Positions 1 through 6,121 of a stretch of DNA of 6,121 nt are shown here, in pieces. The DNA lies in NCBI GenBank assembly GCA_017386805.1, contig JAFOGM010000345.1:1-6121 (forward strand). The letters run 5' to 3'. This DNA comes from Bacillota bacterium. Its GTDB lineage: Bacteria > Bacillota > Clostridia > Peptostreptococcales > Anaerovoracaceae. Numbering within the stretch: the first letter of the stretch is position 1; every line of letters starts with the position of its first letter. A program made the position numbers and the translations under genes. The notes under the pieces are model-generated. The model was not told where the DNA came from. It did not search any database and saw only the letters and a list, made by a program, of their open reading frames with translations.

Positions 1-725
1 ACGGTCCCATCGGGGCAGATGGTCAAGTCACGGCCCATATTGTTGGTTGCCAGACGGGTTTCGCAGGCTGGGTTGCACAGTTCCGTAAACCTCGGAAGGT
101 GAGCCGAATCCAGGGTGGACGGGATACAGAGTTCAAAGAAATTGGTCAGCGTCATGGGATTGGCTGCCTGGGCGATATTTACCTTGGTGCAAACCGTAAA
201 CGGAACTTCATGATCGAAGCGATCGCAGAGCAGAAGGTCCAGACAGACCTGTACGTCCCCGGTTACCGACACGTTTTGCGTTCCGAACAAAGGCGTTCCC
301 AGGCCCCGTTCGTCGCAGCGGGATGTGTCCGCATAGATCAGTTTTTCGGAATAAGTACCATCCGGTCCCACCACCACGATGTCTTCCCCATTGGCATTCT
401 GAACAAAGCTTCCTCCGGAAATGGTCGTATTGATGTTCAGTTTCAGGTTACAGGGATCTCCCGAATTCTGAGGGTTGAAGAATTTTTTACAGCGAATATC
501 AACGATCCGCTTCAGCCTGTGGCCTCTGGGAATTGCCGGGGAAAAGCTCTGGTTGGAAACCGTCTTGATCCCCTGTAAATGAAAGAGAACGGCGTCATAC
601 ACCTTCTGCACGTAGATGGGTTCTGAAACCACATTGTTCAGGTTCCCATCGAACTGACACATGTCATTTCCGTTGCAGCAATTCTGAAAGAGGTCCGGCG
701 AGAAGCGTCCACCGAAACAACTCAT
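1..725 (-). CDS. Cysteine-rich protein of unknown function (3' end beyond the window)
   Basis: The frame is open from ATG at 725-723 to the left edge, giving 241 complete codons and no stop. The start is set by a strong AAAGGAGGT site 8 bases upstream. I do not recognise a named family. The visible part has 14 cysteines (about 6%), including C3, C16-C17, C23, C79, C92, C137, C161, C167, C179, C200, C217, C221 and C237. There is no signal peptide and no membrane segment. Residues 35-56 (EPIYVQKVYDAVLFHLQGIK, then TV) look helical. From about residue 70 the chain alternates hydrophobic and polar residues, as in beta-strands, with Gly-rich turns such as ISGGSF and VTGDVQV. Many cysteines without a secretion signal would fit a disulfide- or metal-stabilised spore coat or exosporium protein, and the candidate sporulation promoter upstream agrees. 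That role is inference only. The gene is tail-to-head with sbcC but probably has its own promoter. Confidence 0.85.
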   Translation of the reverse strand, partial: MSCFGGRFSPDLFQNCCNGNDMCQFDGNLNNVVSEPIYVQKVYDAVLFHLQGIKTVSNQSFSPAIPRGHRLKRIVDIRCKKFFNPQNSGDPCNLKLNINTTISGGSFVQNANGEDIVVVGPDGTYSEKLIYADTSRCDERGLGTPLFGTQNVSVTGDVQVCLDLLLCDRFDHEVPFTVCTKVNIAQAANPMTLTNFFELCIPSTLDSAHLPRFTELCNPACETRLATNNMGRDLTICPDGT

Positions 726-732
726 AGTAGTT

Positions 733-741
733 ACCTCCTTT
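733..741 (-). promoter_or_regulatory. Ribosome binding site of the cysteine-rich gene
   Basis: On the minus strand AAAGGAGGT lies 8 bases (from the last G of GGAGG) before the ATG at 725. This is a near-perfect anti-16S match. It fixes the start of a gene that would otherwise be obscured by an antisense open frame at 99-578. Confidence 0.85.
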
Positions 742-769
742 ACCGGTCAAAGATATTACATTTCAGAAT

Positions 770-797
770 TAGTATATGAACTCCGTTCTTTTCTGTT
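770..797 (-). promoter_or_regulatory. Candidate sigma-K-like (sporulation) promoter of the cysteine-rich gene
   Basis: Read on the minus strand, AACA (797-794) stands 16 bases before CATATACTA (778-770). The Bacillus sigma-K consensus known from the literature is mACm, about 16 bases, then CATAnnnTA, so both boxes and the spacing match. Transcription would start near 763, about 38 bases before the ATG. The motif is short and AT-rich and could arise by chance. A weaker sigma-A reading overlaps it: TTCATA (780-775), 16 bases, TAATAT (758-753), each box 4 of 6 to consensus. Either could serve the gene. Confidence 0.4.
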
Positions 798-798
798 A

Positions 799-827
799 CA
801 CCCTTCGCTTACGGGTGATAGCACCCG
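799..827 (-). other. Hairpin(s) directly after the sbcC stop codon, weak terminator candidate
   Basis: Immediately after the sbcC TAG, the minus strand reads CGGGTG-CTAT-CACCCG (827-812), a perfect 6-bp GC-rich stem with a 4-base loop. The second arm can instead pair further downstream: CACCC (817-813) with GGGTG (803-799), a 5-bp stem with a 9-base loop. Neither hairpin is followed by a run of Ts, so it is not a classical intrinsic terminator. It may act as a 3'-end stabiliser or a leaky or factor-dependent stop for sbcDC transcription. Confidence 0.4.
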
Positions 828-3623
828 CTACGAAAGGATCTGTACACGGCTGCCGCCGCTCTTTTCCTTCGTGACAACGATCTGTTTATCGATGCGTTCC
901 TTCAGTTCCGCCACGTGGGAGATGATGCCCACCAGACGATTGCCTTCGGACAGATCGTTCAGCGCTTTGATGGCCTGGTTCAGGGATTCTTCATCCAGCG
1001 AACCGAAGCCTTCATCCACGAACATGGTATCCAGACGGATCCCTCCCGCAGAGGACTGGATCTCATCGGAAAGTCCCAGGGCCAAGGACAGAGATGCCTG
1101 GAAGGATTCCCCGCCCGATAAGGTCTTCACGCTTCGGATGGAACCGTTGTAGTGATCCACCACATCCATTTCCAGACCGCTCTGGCTCTGGAAATTATTC
1201 GCTTCCTTTCTCCGCATCAACTCATACTGGCCACCGCTCATAACCAGAAGACGACGATTTGCCTTCGTTAAAATCCGGTCGAAATAGGACATCTGAACGT
1301 AGGTTTCCAGCATGACCTTCTGCTTTTCACCGCTCATGCGGCCGTTGGCAGTTCTGGACAATTCGTCCCACATCACATACTGACGTTCCACCTGTTCCAG
1401 TTCTTTTCCCTGACGTTTCAGCAGGTTCAGCGTTCTCTGATTTTCCGAAATCCGTCCGGAAACTTCAGCCAGTCCCTTCACGACCCTTTGCAGCTGTTCT
1501 GTCAGCTGACGGTTTTCCAACTCCAACGCTTCCACATCCAGCGGTTCTGCCTGATCCAGCTGCTGCTCCAGGGCTTTCATGGTACTGCGATAGCCTTCCC
1601 TGCGGCGATTCTGCTCTTCCAGTGCTTTTCTGGCCTGTTCCAGAGCTTCGTCCAGAGCCTTCTTTTTCTGATTCAGACTGCGAACATAGGTAACCGCCTG
1701 TGCTTTATCCGGCCAGGTCAATTTCTCCCGGGAACGTTGGATCTGCTCCTTCACAGCCTTCTGCTCCGCTTCCATGGCGGCAGCCTGCTGCTGCGCAGCA
1801 GACTTTGCCTCCGAAGCTTCCTTCTGCTTCCGCTGCAGTTCCGGAATCTGTTTCTGAATCTCGTTCTTCCGGGCAGCTTTCTTTTTCAGAACCGCTTCCG
1901 CTTCGGCCAATTCCTTTTTCAACCCTTCAGCTTCTGCCCAGGCCTTATCCAGGGCTTCCTGTATTTCCTCCACAGTTCCATCCATCTCCAGCAGCAGCTT
2001 TCCGCTGTCGACGATCTGTTCTTTCATGGTCTCCAGAACCCCGGCCTTCTGACCAGCATCCTGGCTGATGCGGTCCACTTCCTGTCTGGCCTGCTCCACC
2101 ACCTGTTTCTGGTGTTCCAGAGCTTCCTTATCGGGAGCATGTTCCGTCAGGATTGCCGGAACCGGATGTTCCAGGGAACCACAGACAGGACAGGGCTGAC
2201 CTGATATCAACTGCTGTGCCAGGATTCCGGCCTGTTCATCGAAGTACGCTTTTTCCATGGTGTCATATTCCGCTTTTCTCCGGCCATATTCCACATTGGC
2301 TGTATAGTAAGTCGCCTGGATCTGTCCCAGAGAACTCTGTTCCACTTTCCAGCGCTTTAAAGAACGGCCCAACTGAGCCAGCTGGCTCATGCGGTTCGCA
2401 CACTGCTCCTGATCCGCAACGGTCTTTTGATACAGAACGTCCGCATCTTCCAAAGAATTCTTTTCCTCCTCCAGATGCTTCAGCTCGCGTCCTGCAGCTT
2501 CCTCTGCAGAGTTACTGTTTTCAATGACCTTTACTGCCGAAACCAAATTCCGTTCCAGTGTCCGCTCCTTATTCAACAGTCCTTCCAGTTCATCGTACTG
2601 CTTCAGGTTTTCTTCCTCTACTAAAATGGATCTGGCCAAAGACTCTCTCTCCTGTGCCTTATCCATTTCGGCTTTGTATCGGTTTTCCACCTCACCCAGG
2701 CCCGCTTCCAATCGTTTCAGTGCTTCTTCCGCAGCGTCCTTCTGTTCCGCAGCCTTCTTCTGTTCTCTGGCCTTTCCCAGAGTCTGGTTCACTGTTTCCT
2801 GGCATTTTGCCAGTTCCGTCTGTTGACCTTCATATTCATCTTTCGTTTTCAAATCTTCGTCGATTACCCGACCGATCAGTTCCTCCGTTTCCGCTGTCGT
2901 ATAAAGAGTCGAATTCTCCTGCAGATTGCGGACAGCGTCTGCCCATTCCGATTCCTCACTGTATCGAATTCCGGACAGGTACTGATGATTGGACTTCGTC
3001 AGATCTTCATAGCTCTGTTTCAATTCCCCGGCTTTTTCTTTCAGTTTTTCCTGGAACTTCAGATAAGGACCGGTTTTGAAAATGTCGCGGAAAATCTTTG
3101 CTCTTTCCGTGGTAGGAGCCAATAACAGCTTCAGGAAATCTCCCTGAGCGATCATGGCCACCTGCGAGAACTGATTTTTTGACAAGCCAATCAGAGTCTC
3201 CACCCGCTCGGTAACCACCTTTGCCCCAGTGATCACTTCTCCATCGGGCATCGTCAGTTCTGCTTCAGCCCTTTCCTTGGTCAGTTCCACCGTACCGTCC
3301 GCTTTCTTTCCACGCTTTTTCGGCCGCAGATATTCCGGGTTTCTGCGGATCCGATATTCCTTTCCGGAATACAAAAAGGTCAAATCTACAAAGGTGGGGG
3401 TATCTTCATCTGCATATTTGCTTCGCATCATGGAAGCATCGCGGTTGGTTCCGCTGGCCTCTCCATAGAGAGCGAAAATAATGGCATCAAAAATCGTAGT
3501 CTTTCCTGCGCCAGTGTCTCCGGTGATCAAATAGATTCCCCGTTCCCCCAGCGCAGCCAGATCCAGTGTCGTTTCTCCTGCATATGGTCCAAAGCCGCTG
3601 ATTGTCAATTGTAACGGTTTCAT
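828..3623 (-). CDS. sbcC: SbcC, ATPase subunit of the SbcCD hairpin nuclease
   Basis: This is the Rad50-like SMC/ABC ATPase partner of SbcD. The complex uses ATP to cleave DNA hairpins and process blocked or palindromic double-strand ends in the cytoplasm. The protein has 931 residues, within but toward the short side of the family range. Visible in order are: an N-terminal ATPase lobe with Walker A GDTGAGKT (35-42) and Q-loop Q160; a long Glu/Lys/Gln-rich coiled coil (about 190-470); the zinc hook CPVC (478-481, in GQPCPVCG), which dimerises two SbcC molecules; a returning coiled coil (about 490-770); and a C-terminal lobe with ABC signature LSGGES (835-840), Walker B ending in VDE (869-871), D-loop GSLD (874-877) and switch histidine H903. 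The ATG at 3623 overlaps the sbcD stop as ATGA, with GGGAGG 7 bases upstream, so translation is probably coupled. All key residues are intact, and the gene looks functional. Confidence 0.97.
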   Translation of the reverse strand: MKPLQLTISGFGPYAGETTLDLAALGERGIYLITGDTGAGKTTIFDAIIFALYGEASGTNRDASMMRSKYADEDTPTFVDLTFLYSGKEYRIRRNPEYLRPKKRGKKADGTVELTKERAEAELTMPDGEVITGAKVVTERVETLIGLSKNQFSQVAMIAQGDFLKLLLAPTTERAKIFRDIFKTGPYLKFQEKLKEKAGELKQSYEDLTKSNHQYLSGIRYSEESEWADAVRNLQENSTLYTTAETEELIGRVIDEDLKTKDEYEGQQTELAKCQETVNQTLGKAREQKKAAEQKDAAEEALKRLEAGLGEVENRYKAEMDKAQERESLARSILVEEENLKQYDELEGLLNKERTLERNLVSAVKVIENSNSAEEAAGRELKHLEEEKNSLEDADVLYQKTVADQEQCANRMSQLAQLGRSLKRWKVEQSSLGQIQATYYTANVEYGRRKAEYDTMEKAYFDEQAGILAQQLISGQPCPVCGSLEHPVPAILTEHAPDKEALEHQKQVVEQARQEVDRISQDAGQKAGVLETMKEQIVDSGKLLLEMDGTVEEIQEALDKAWAEAEGLKKELAEAEAVLKKKAARKNEIQKQIPELQRKQKEASEAKSAAQQQAAAMEAEQKAVKEQIQRSREKLTWPDKAQAVTYVRSLNQKKKALDEALEQARKALEEQNRRREGYRSTMKALEQQLDQAEPLDVEALELENRQLTEQLQRVVKGLAEVSGRISENQRTLNLLKRQGKELEQVERQYVMWDELSRTANGRMSGEKQKVMLETYVQMSYFDRILTKANRRLLVMSGGQYELMRRKEANNFQSQSGLEMDVVDHYNGSIRSVKTLSGGESFQASLSLALGLSDEIQSSAGGIRLDTMFVDEGFGSLDEESLNQAIKALNDLSEGNRLVGIISHVAELKERIDKQIVVTKEKSGGSRVQILS

Positions 3624-4801
3624 CGTTCATCCTCCCAGATTGTTTCTATCAAAGCCTGAGACGCCTTTTTCTGTTCTTCTGTCATACCTTGATTGTTCTG
3701 AAGAACATAGAGTTCCTCAAAGAGCTGCAGCGGTGATTTTTGTTCCACCTGTTCTGCTCCGTCTACTTCCTGGCTTTCCCTGGTGCGCTTGTTATCGTAG
3801 TTCATCTTCATCAGATTCGGATAGATGATGCGCAGTTTTCCCACAGCGTCCGGAATATCTTCCTCATCGGTCAGGGTTACCTGAATATAATCGTTCTGAT
3901 CGAACTTCCGGTAAAACTCTCTGGAAGTCACCTCCAGATAGGTTCCACGGATTTGACGCATATCGTGAAGGGGTGTCAGCGGAATTGCTCTTACTTCCAC
4001 ATCCCCCTTTTCCTTCACTTCCACAAGGGTCACAGATTTTTCGTGATTCGCTTCCGAAAACGAATACTTCAGCGGCGTTCCACAGTAACGGATTTTCGGG
4101 CAACCGCCTTCGGCTTCCTCTCCGTCGAAGTGAATGTCCTGCGGTCCATGGATGTGACCTAAGGCCACATAATCAAAGCCTGCATAGGCTTGTGCATCCA
4201 CATTATCCAGACCGCCCACAGACACTTCTTCCGAATCAGAACGGCTGGCACCGGTAACAAACTGGTGAGATAGTAAAATGCGGCGAAGACTTTCCACCGG
4301 GGTGCCTTCCGCGCCTGCAGTTGCCGCAGATAACGCGACGCGTACCGCATCGGTATAGCTTTCAATTTCTTCGTCGGGATGGAACCTGCGGACGTGAGCC
4401 GGCTTCACAAAGGGAAGCATAAATACATCGATGGCGCCGTATTCATCCTGCAGGGAGATCGGCTTCAACATTCCATCGTATTCCGGCGCAATGTAAAGTC
4501 CGCCTTCTGCCAGAAGGCGGTTGCCGAAGCTGAGACGCTGAACGGAATCGTGATTCCCGCTGATGAGAAACACGGGTAGATGACGCTTCCCCAGATCCAC
4601 CAGGAACTGGTCCAAAAGCCGGACCGCTTCCACGGGCGGAATGGGTTTATCGTAGACGTCTCCGGAAATCAAAACGACTTCTACGGCTTCACGGTCTGCG
4701 ATCTCCAGGATCTGCTTCAAAATATATTCCTGGTCCTCGATCATGGAAAACTCGTTGACCCGCTTTCCCAGATGAAGGTCGGATAAATGCATGAATTTCA
4801 T
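3620..4801 (-). CDS. sbcD: SbcD, nuclease subunit of the SbcCD hairpin nuclease
   Basis: This is an Mre11-like calcineurin-type metallophosphoesterase. It supplies the Mn-dependent 3'-5' exonuclease and hairpin endonuclease activity of SbcCD. From the chosen start it has 393 residues, a normal family length. Motifs seen are DLH (D8, H10), GDVYD (47-51), GNHD (82-85), LLSHQF (H179) and GHIH (215-218), which together make the two-metal site. The segment SEEVSVGGLDNVDA (190-203) is typical of the family. The C-terminal part (about 275 onward, including YPNLMKMNYDNKRTR) is the capping and SbcC-binding region. The start at 4801 (MKFMHLSDLHLG) is preferred because AGGAGG lies 10 bases upstream and the catalytic domain begins at once. 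The frame stays open to an ATG at 4945, but that would add 48 unrelated residues across a terminator and the end of the lipid kinase gene. Confidence 0.97.
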   Translation of the reverse strand: MKFMHLSDLHLGKRVNEFSMIEDQEYILKQILEIADREAVEVVLISGDVYDKPIPPVEAVRLLDQFLVDLGKRHLPVFLISGNHDSVQRLSFGNRLLAEGGLYIAPEYDGMLKPISLQDEYGAIDVFMLPFVKPAHVRRFHPDEEIESYTDAVRVALSAATAGAEGTPVESLRRILLSHQFVTGASRSDSEEVSVGGLDNVDAQAYAGFDYVALGHIHGPQDIHFDGEEAEGGCPKIRYCGTPLKYSFSEANHEKSVTLVEVKEKGDVEVRAIPLTPLHDMRQIRGTYLEVTSREFYRKFDQNDYIQVTLTDEEDIPDAVGKLRIIYPNLMKMNYDNKRTRESQEVDGAEQVEQKSPLQLFEELYVLQNNQGMTEEQKKASQALIETIWEDER

Positions 4802-4810
4802 ATGTGATCG

Positions 4811-4817
4811 TCCTCCT
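4811..4817 (-). promoter_or_regulatory. Ribosome binding site that sets the sbcD start
   Basis: AGGAGGA on the minus strand (4817-4811) has its AGGAGG core 10 bases before the ATG at 4801. It supports the 393-residue SbcD over the longer in-frame reading from 4945. Confidence 0.85.
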
Positions 4818-4830
4818 GTGACGCTTTGTA

Positions 4831-4868
4831 TAAAAAAAGAACCGGTACATTTATTATACCGATTCTTT
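4831..4868 (-). terminator. Intrinsic terminator of the folC-lipid kinase unit
   Basis: On the minus strand, AAAGAATCGGTA (4868-4857) pairs with TACCGGTTCTTT (4847-4836), a 12-bp stem with one G-U pair and a 9-base loop. The T-run then continues to 4832, seven Ts in all including those in the stem. The structure starts about 22 bases after the kinase stop codon. In the plus direction no T-run follows, so it works only for leftward transcription. The sbcDC -10 box lies inside it. Confidence 0.9.
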
Positions 4869-4881
4869 GAAAAACGAGCAA
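4853..4881 (-). promoter_or_regulatory. Probable sigma-A promoter of sbcDC, embedded in the terminator
   Basis: The minus strand shows TTGCTC (4881-4876), exactly 17 bases, then a perfect TATAAT (4858-4853). The -35 box matches consensus only in TTG, but the -10 box and the spacing are ideal. The predicted start, about 4846, falls in the descending arm of the terminator hairpin. A transcript begun here would therefore lack the ascending arm and could not fold the terminator. This leaves a leader of roughly 45 bases before the sbcD ATG. Confidence 0.6.
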
Positions 4882-4890
4882 GTATCCCTC

Positions 4891-5856
4891 TTATCCCCGG
4901 ATCCGATTGAACATGATATCTTCCACAACGTCCAGTCGCTGCCATCTGGGCTCTTCATGACGTTCCGGTCGATCCGGTCCGGTGAGGATCTGCAGACGTC
5001 TGGGAACCACCGTGATTTCCAGCGGAAATGCTCCAGCAGTTTCTCCATCCACATCGGCCCCGATGGTTTCATCGGTATCGATTTTAATGTGGGAGGTCTG
5101 GAAATACATCACATTTTTATTCTCTCTGTGCTGGCCGGTCAGAATGCTGAGAGCCAGTGCCGGGAAGTCCATGACGGGCGTTTCCTTAAACAACAGGACG
5201 TCCATTTTCCCATCGTTCACTTCCGCCGGTGTAGCCAGGTGCTTGAAGCTTCCTGCGGACTTTCCGTTCATGACCAGCGCAAAGTAAACCTTTTCTTCTC
5301 CAGTGAATTCTTCACTTTCAAAGCGCATGGTGATGGGCCGCAGATTGGGCAGTTCCACCATTCCCTGAAGGTAGTATGCCAGAACACCCAGCGTATTCTT
5401 CAGGTTGGGATCGGTTCTCTGAGACAGGTCCACCAGACAACCCATGGCTGCCACATTGATGAAATACTGTCCGTTGATTTCCCCGATATCCACCGGCTTT
5501 GTGATATCGCTCAAAGCGATTTCCACCATCTGTTCGATGTCTCCCGGGATCCGGAAGTAGTACGCAAAATCGTTGGCCGTTCCCACAGGGAAAATCGCCA
5601 GCGGAAGATGCACATCATTTCTCACCATGGAATTGACCACCTGGTTGATGGTTCCATCACCGCCTGCGGCAATGATGCGATCCACCTTCATGGCATCCAC
5701 ATGCTTCATGATGCGATCCAGTTCCTCCGGTCGTGCTCCCCTCACAGGGATCACACAATATCCGGCATCCTGGAACTTCGCGAAGATAAAGTCCAGATGT
5801 CCCTTGATCATTCCACTTCCTGCTTTGGGATTATATACAAGCAGTGCTGTTTTCAT
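4891..5856 (-). CDS. Diacylglycerol kinase-family lipid kinase (DgkB/YegS type)
   Basis: This is a soluble lipid kinase of the DAGKc superfamily, which transfers phosphate from ATP to diacylglycerol or a related membrane lipid at the inner membrane face. In Firmicutes, DgkB recycles diacylglycerol released by lipoteichoic acid synthesis; the exact substrate here cannot be read from sequence. The protein has 321 residues. The nucleotide-binding domain shows NPKAGSG (9-15), GGDGTIN (65-71) and PVGTANDFA (90-98). The C-terminal beta-sandwich domain includes FINVAAMG (132-139), NDGKMD (214-219) and DVDGE (268-272). About 30 residues after the usual final strand (from about 290) form a charged tail. 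The start at 5856 is chosen because GGAG stands 8 bases upstream and the protein begins directly with the first strand (MKTALLVYNP). An ATG at 5907 would add 17 unrelated residues. The gene overlaps folC by 26 bases, so its translation is probably coupled to it. Confidence 0.92.
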   Translation of the reverse strand: MKTALLVYNPKAGSGMIKGHLDFIFAKFQDAGYCVIPVRGARPEELDRIMKHVDAMKVDRIIAAGGDGTINQVVNSMVRNDVHLPLAIFPVGTANDFAYYFRIPGDIEQMVEIALSDITKPVDIGEINGQYFINVAAMGCLVDLSQRTDPNLKNTLGVLAYYLQGMVELPNLRPITMRFESEEFTGEEKVYFALVMNGKSAGSFKHLATPAEVNDGKMDVLLFKETPVMDFPALALSILTGQHRENKNVMYFQTSHIKIDTDETIGADVDGETAGAFPLEITVVPRRLQILTGPDRPERHEEPRWQRLDVVEDIMFNRIRG

Positions 5857-6121
5857 GTTCTCTTCTCCACCCTTCTCTAATCGATCCAATGAGATACAGC
5901 GATCCAAAGACGATCACTGCATCGTACGCCTGCGCCTGGGTTTTCACCAGCGCCAGAGCGTCTTCCCAATGCTTTTCACTGCGGCAATCGGCGCCCAGCG
6001 CCTCCTTTACCGCGCAAGCCAATTCCTCCGCCCCCATTTTTCGCGGATTGTCCGGCTCTGTTGTTATGAATTCCAGCTGCATTTCCCCTGTCAGCGGCTT
6101 CAGTTCTTTTAGGATGTCACT
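5831..6121 (-). CDS. folC: Folylpolyglutamate synthase, C-terminal fragment (5' end beyond the window)
   Basis: The frame is open from the right edge (first codon AGT at 6121-6119) to TAA at 5833-5831, giving 96 residues. FolC adds glutamates to folates, and in many bacteria also makes dihydrofolate. The fragment matches the C-terminal Rossmann-like domain of the Mur ligase/FolC family: DILKELKPL, then EFITTEPDNPRKMGAEELA (the usual T-x-PRa-aEELa pattern) and the closing strand DAVIVFGSLYLIGSIR. FolC proteins normally end just after this GSLYLIG-x-IR motif. Here about 14 extra residues (EGWRREHENSTACI) follow because the frame runs into the lipid kinase gene. The ATP-binding N-terminal half is not in the window, so the family call rests on the C-terminus alone. 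Confidence 0.8.
   Translation of the reverse strand, partial: SDILKELKPLTGEMQLEFITTEPDNPRKMGAEELACAVKEALGADCRSEKHWEDALALVKTQAQAYDAVIVFGSLYLIGSIREGWRREHENSTACI

Noticed and set aside
99..578. A 159-codon plus-strand open frame near the left end.
   Set aside because: It is antisense to the cysteine-rich gene, which has the strong ribosome binding site and an unbroken frame of 241 codons. The plus frame has no good ribosome binding site.
1788..1801. A perfect 14-bp palindrome (CTGCTGCGCAGCAG) inside sbcC, tempting because SbcCD attacks palindromes.
   Set aside because: It encodes an Ala/Gln-rich part of the coiled coil, where such codons readily give a short palindrome. It is too short to be a likely SbcCD target.
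1488..2204. A 238-codon plus-strand open frame opposite sbcC, Leu/Phe-rich and membrane-like.
   Set aside because: It is antisense to the Glu/Lys/Gln-rich coiled coil. Reverse complements of GAA, GAG, AAG and CAG give TTC, CTC, CTT and CTG, which explains the hydrophobic look.
3864..4365. Short minus-strand open frames inside sbcD (3864-4103 and 4159-4365).
   Set aside because: They are out-of-frame readings of sbcD with no ribosome binding site or recognisable protein features, and the sbcD frame itself is unbroken.
4802..4945. SbcD extended to an ATG at 4945 (441 residues).
   Set aside because: The extra 48 residues cross the intrinsic terminator and the end of the kinase gene. They do not look like SbcD, and the start at 4801 has a good AGGAGG site.
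4867..5880. A 337-codon plus-strand open frame covering nearly the whole lipid kinase gene.
   Set aside because: It is the antisense shadow of a gene with clear motifs. It shows no recognisable domain, and its composition is rich in His, Ser and Phe, as expected of reverse-complemented codons.

Overview
The window comes from a Gram-positive, probably clostridial, bacterium (Firmicutes). The evidence is strong AGGAGG-type ribosome binding sites, very short intergenic gaps, a Firmicutes-type SbcD/SbcC pair, a DgkB/YegS-type lipid kinase, and base composition near 50% GC by eye. The genus cannot be fixed from this sequence. All genes lie on the minus strand, so transcription runs from high to low coordinates. 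I see no mobile element, CRISPR array, tRNA or rRNA. No stretch longer than about 100 bases lacks a gene.

In transcription order, the window opens with the 3' end of a folylpolyglutamate synthase gene (folC-like, 6121-5831). It overlaps a diacylglycerol/sphingosine-kinase-family lipid kinase (5856-4891) by 26 bases. A strong intrinsic terminator (4868-4831) ends this first unit. A promoter with a perfect TATAAT -10 box (4881-4853) overlaps that terminator hairpin and probably drives the next unit.

The second unit is sbcD-sbcC (4801-3620 and 3623-828), joined by a 4-base ATGA overlap. Together they encode the SbcCD (Mre11-Rad50-type) nuclease, which opens and trims hairpin and blocked DNA ends. 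All expected catalytic motifs are visible: phosphoesterase motifs in SbcD, and Walker A, Walker B, ABC signature and a CPVC zinc hook in SbcC.

After a gap of about 100 bases comes the start of a cysteine-rich protein of unknown function (725 to the left edge, open). It has a strong ribosome binding site. Upstream is a candidate promoter resembling the late mother-cell sporulation factor sigma-K (AACA, 16 bases, CATATACTA), which makes a spore-surface role a testable guess. This gene is the least explained part of the window; the rest is well-known housekeeping and repair content. I found no clear sign of a new multi-gene system.
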